Assembly (NCBI GenBank): GCA_043806645.1
Contig: JAZDGX010000099.1
Location: 1-8,551 of the forward strand
Source of the DNA: JAZDGX01 sp043806645
GTDB taxonomy: Bacteria > Eisenbacteria > RBG-16-71-46 > CAIMUX01 > WJJG01
Direction: 5' to 3'
DNA length: 8,551 bases
The notes beneath the pieces are model-generated. The model was not told where the DNA came from, made no database searches, and was given only the letters and a program-made list of their open reading frames with translations. The stretch's first letter is position 1. Every line of letters begins with the position of its first letter. A program made the translations under genes and the position numbers. Positions 6,935 through 8,551 of the stretch are shown here, piece after piece.

Positions 6935-6975
6935 CAATCTTCCCATGCGCCACGAGGGCGCAATCTCCCATGCGC
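6935..6975 (-). repeat. Imperfect direct repeat spanning the PBP ribosome-binding region
   Basis: CAATCTTCCCATGCGC (6935-6950) recurs as CAATCTCCCATGCGC (6961-6975), differing by one T, with a 26-bp period. On the PBP strand each copy reads GCGCATGGGA(A)GATTG, so the repeat duplicates the Shine-Dalgarno-like stretch. Only the proximal copy is correctly spaced for the PBP start at 6930. Confidence 0.5.
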
Positions 6976-6990
6976 GGTGCGCAGAGTCAA
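6962..6990 (-). promoter_or_regulatory. Weak candidate promoter for the PBP gene
   Basis: On the minus strand, TTGACT (6990-6985) is followed 17 nt later by GAGATT (6967-6962). The -35 is good (5 of 6) but the -10 only matches 3 of 6. Its position about 35-60 bp before the PBP start is reasonable. It is offered only as the best pair visible in this stretch. Confidence 0.22.
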
Positions 6991-7240
6991 GCAGCGCTGC
7001 GGCCGGAAAATGCCGCGGTGGGAAGGCGTCATGGCAGGGAGACGCCATGGCCGAAAGGCCCCGTGACGGGGACGCGTCGCCCGCCGCGACCGCGTTCGTG
7101 ACGGCACGCGGATCGGGCGAGCGCGGACCTCCCAAACGCGCCCGGACTTGGGGCGTCGGGGCCGAAAGGGGGCCGGTTGGATCGGGCAACTCGCTTTGCC
7201 GAAGAGGATTGGGGAGATAATCGGAATTCTCCATTTGCTG
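6976..7240. other. Gene-free, hairpin-rich segment between PBP gene and rRNA promoters
   Basis: No convincing coding region is seen on either strand. Several small stems cluster at 7025-7071: GGCGTC/GACGCC (7025-7030 with 7041-7046), GGCC-GAAA-GGCC (7049-7060) and CCCCG-TGA-CGGGG (7059-7071), the last two overlapping. GGCCGAAAGG at 7049-7058 is repeated at 7160-7169. This may be the 5' flank of the rRNA operon, a small RNA, or simply GC-rich chance pairing; no known RNA family is recognised. Confidence 0.35.
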
Positions 7241-7241
7241 C

Positions 7242-7281
7242 AAAAAAACCTCTTGATCTTGGGGATGGGGACGATTAGTCT
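7242..7281 (+). promoter_or_regulatory. Candidate upstream rRNA promoter (P1) with A-tract UP element
   Basis: A run of seven A (7242-7248) lies just before TTGATC (-35, 7253-7258), with TAGTCT (-10, 7276-7281) after a 17-nt spacer. The A-tract would sit at about -46 to -40, where the alpha subunit contacts UP elements of strong rRNA promoters. The -10 box is weak by consensus (T, A and final T match). Predicted start is near 7288, upstream of the leader hairpins and 16S. Confidence 0.45.
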
Positions 7282-7330
7282 TCGTGGTCGCGAATCTAAC
7301 ATGACTCTCGCTCGTCGGATGCACGGGCAC

Positions 7331-7359
7331 TTGACAGCGAGGGCGTGAGATAGTACGCT
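7331..7359 (+). promoter_or_regulatory. Candidate downstream rRNA promoter (P2)
   Basis: A perfect -35 TTGACA (7331-7336) is followed after exactly 17 nt by TACGCT (7354-7359), which keeps the key T, A and final T of the -10 box. A GC-rich discriminator (CCGTCG) follows, the type found at growth-rate and ppGpp-regulated stable RNA promoters. Predicted start is near 7366, about 170 nt before 16S. Confidence 0.62.
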
Positions 7360-7378
7360 CCGTCGACTTGTCTCGAAT

Positions 7379-7415
7379 GCGTCTCTTGCGAGGCGCTCAT
7401 ATTGCTCTTTGAAAA
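7379..7415 (+). promoter_or_regulatory. rRNA leader antitermination module (boxB-like hairpin and boxA)
   Basis: TGCTCTTTGAAAA (7403-7415) closely matches the bacterial rrn boxA, the RNA site for NusB/NusE in rRNA antitermination. Just upstream, GCGTCTC-TTGC-GAGGCGC (7379-7396) forms a 7-bp stem with one G-U pair and a 4-nt loop in the boxB position. The order promoter, boxB, boxA, 16S is as in E. coli rrn leaders and fixes the transcription direction. Confidence 0.8.
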
Positions 7416-7438
7416 TGGAATTGCGAAGGCGTGCGAGA

Positions 7439-7487
7439 GCTTGCCGGGTTGGGTCCGGACTCATGGTGCCGGACCGCATTGGCAAGC
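7439..7487 (+). other. Long leader hairpin before 16S rRNA
   Basis: An outer 7-bp stem GCTTGCC/GGCAAGC (7439-7445 with 7481-7487) encloses an inner perfect 7-bp stem GGTCCGG/CCGGACC (7452-7458 with 7469-7475). An internal loop separates the stems and a 10-nt apical loop caps the structure. It folds locally in the pre-16S leader and could direct processing or assist antitermination. Confidence 0.6.
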
Positions 7488-7503
7488 AAGAACCGTCAAT
7501 GAC

Positions 7504-7521
7504 ACCCTTCTTCGGAAGGGT
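7504..7521 (+). other. UUCG-capped hairpin just upstream of mature 16S
   Basis: ACCCTTC-TTCG-GAAGGGT is a perfect 7-bp stem closed by the very stable C(UUCG)G tetraloop. It lies about 16 nt before the inferred 16S 5' end. No T-run follows, so it is a leader or processing element rather than a terminator. Confidence 0.65.
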
Positions 7522-7536
7522 CTCCATGGTTTTCTG

Positions 7537-8551
<1,015 letters not shown>

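Noticed and set aside
7242..7248. A7 run read as the T-tract of a terminator on the minus strand
   Set aside because: No stem precedes it on that strand; it fits better as an UP element of the rRNA promoter.
6931..7527. Extension of the PBP by 199 N-terminal residues in the same frame
   Set aside because: It would run antisense through the rRNA promoters and boxA and place the membrane anchor at residue ~200. The ATG at 6930 with the anchor directly after it fits the family.

Overview
This is an 8.5-kb, GC-rich bacterial chromosomal segment. It carries housekeeping genes and ends inside a 16S rRNA gene. The 16S 5' end (GTGGATTAGGCATGCAAGTCG) resembles Planctomycetes and other PVC-type or deep-branching candidate phyla. 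The EUB338-I target is intact, which argues against an ordinary planctomycete. I cannot place the organism below 'bacterium from a poorly sampled lineage'. No mobile element, CRISPR array, tRNA or phage gene is visible.

Layout: (1) 2-607 (+), the 3' two-thirds of an agmatinase/arginase-family ureohydrolase, cut by the window edge. (2) 622-1188 (+), an XRE-cupin regulator 14 nt after the agmatinase stop and probably cotranscribed. (3) 1321-1902 (+), a second XRE regulator with nearly the same HTH core but a diverged sensor half. The gap before it holds a perfect 17-bp palindrome (1254-1270) and an abutting 10-bp palindrome. (4) 1985-2869 (-), MazG NTP pyrophosphohydrolase, convergent with the second regulator. 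(5) 2982-4772 (+), divergent from mazG, one uninterrupted 596-residue protein fusing an N-terminal cytidine deaminase to a complete pyrimidine-nucleoside (thymidine) phosphorylase. (6) 4825-6930 (-), a class A penicillin-binding protein with glycosyltransferase and transpeptidase domains. (7) 6931-7536, a 0.6-kb gene-free rRNA leader region. It holds two candidate sigma70 promoters (the upstream one behind an A-tract), a boxB-boxA antitermination module and two strong hairpins. (8) 7537-8551 (+), the first ~1015 nt of 16S rRNA.

How the genes fit together: the agmatinase and its adjacent XRE-cupin gene suggest a locally regulated polyamine/arginine module, and the second paralogous regulator may share or compete for the same operator. 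MazG (hydrolysis of surplus or aberrant NTPs) and the deaminase-phosphorylase fusion (cytidine/deoxycytidine to uracil plus pentose-1-phosphate) are divergent neighbours, both in nucleotide turnover. The PBP and rrn genes are growth functions transcribed divergently from the leader region.

The observations most worth following are the cdd-deoA fusion, the twin regulators with the palindrome between them, and a G in the otherwise nearly invariant 790 loop of 16S. That G mismatches the standard 806R amplicon primer.
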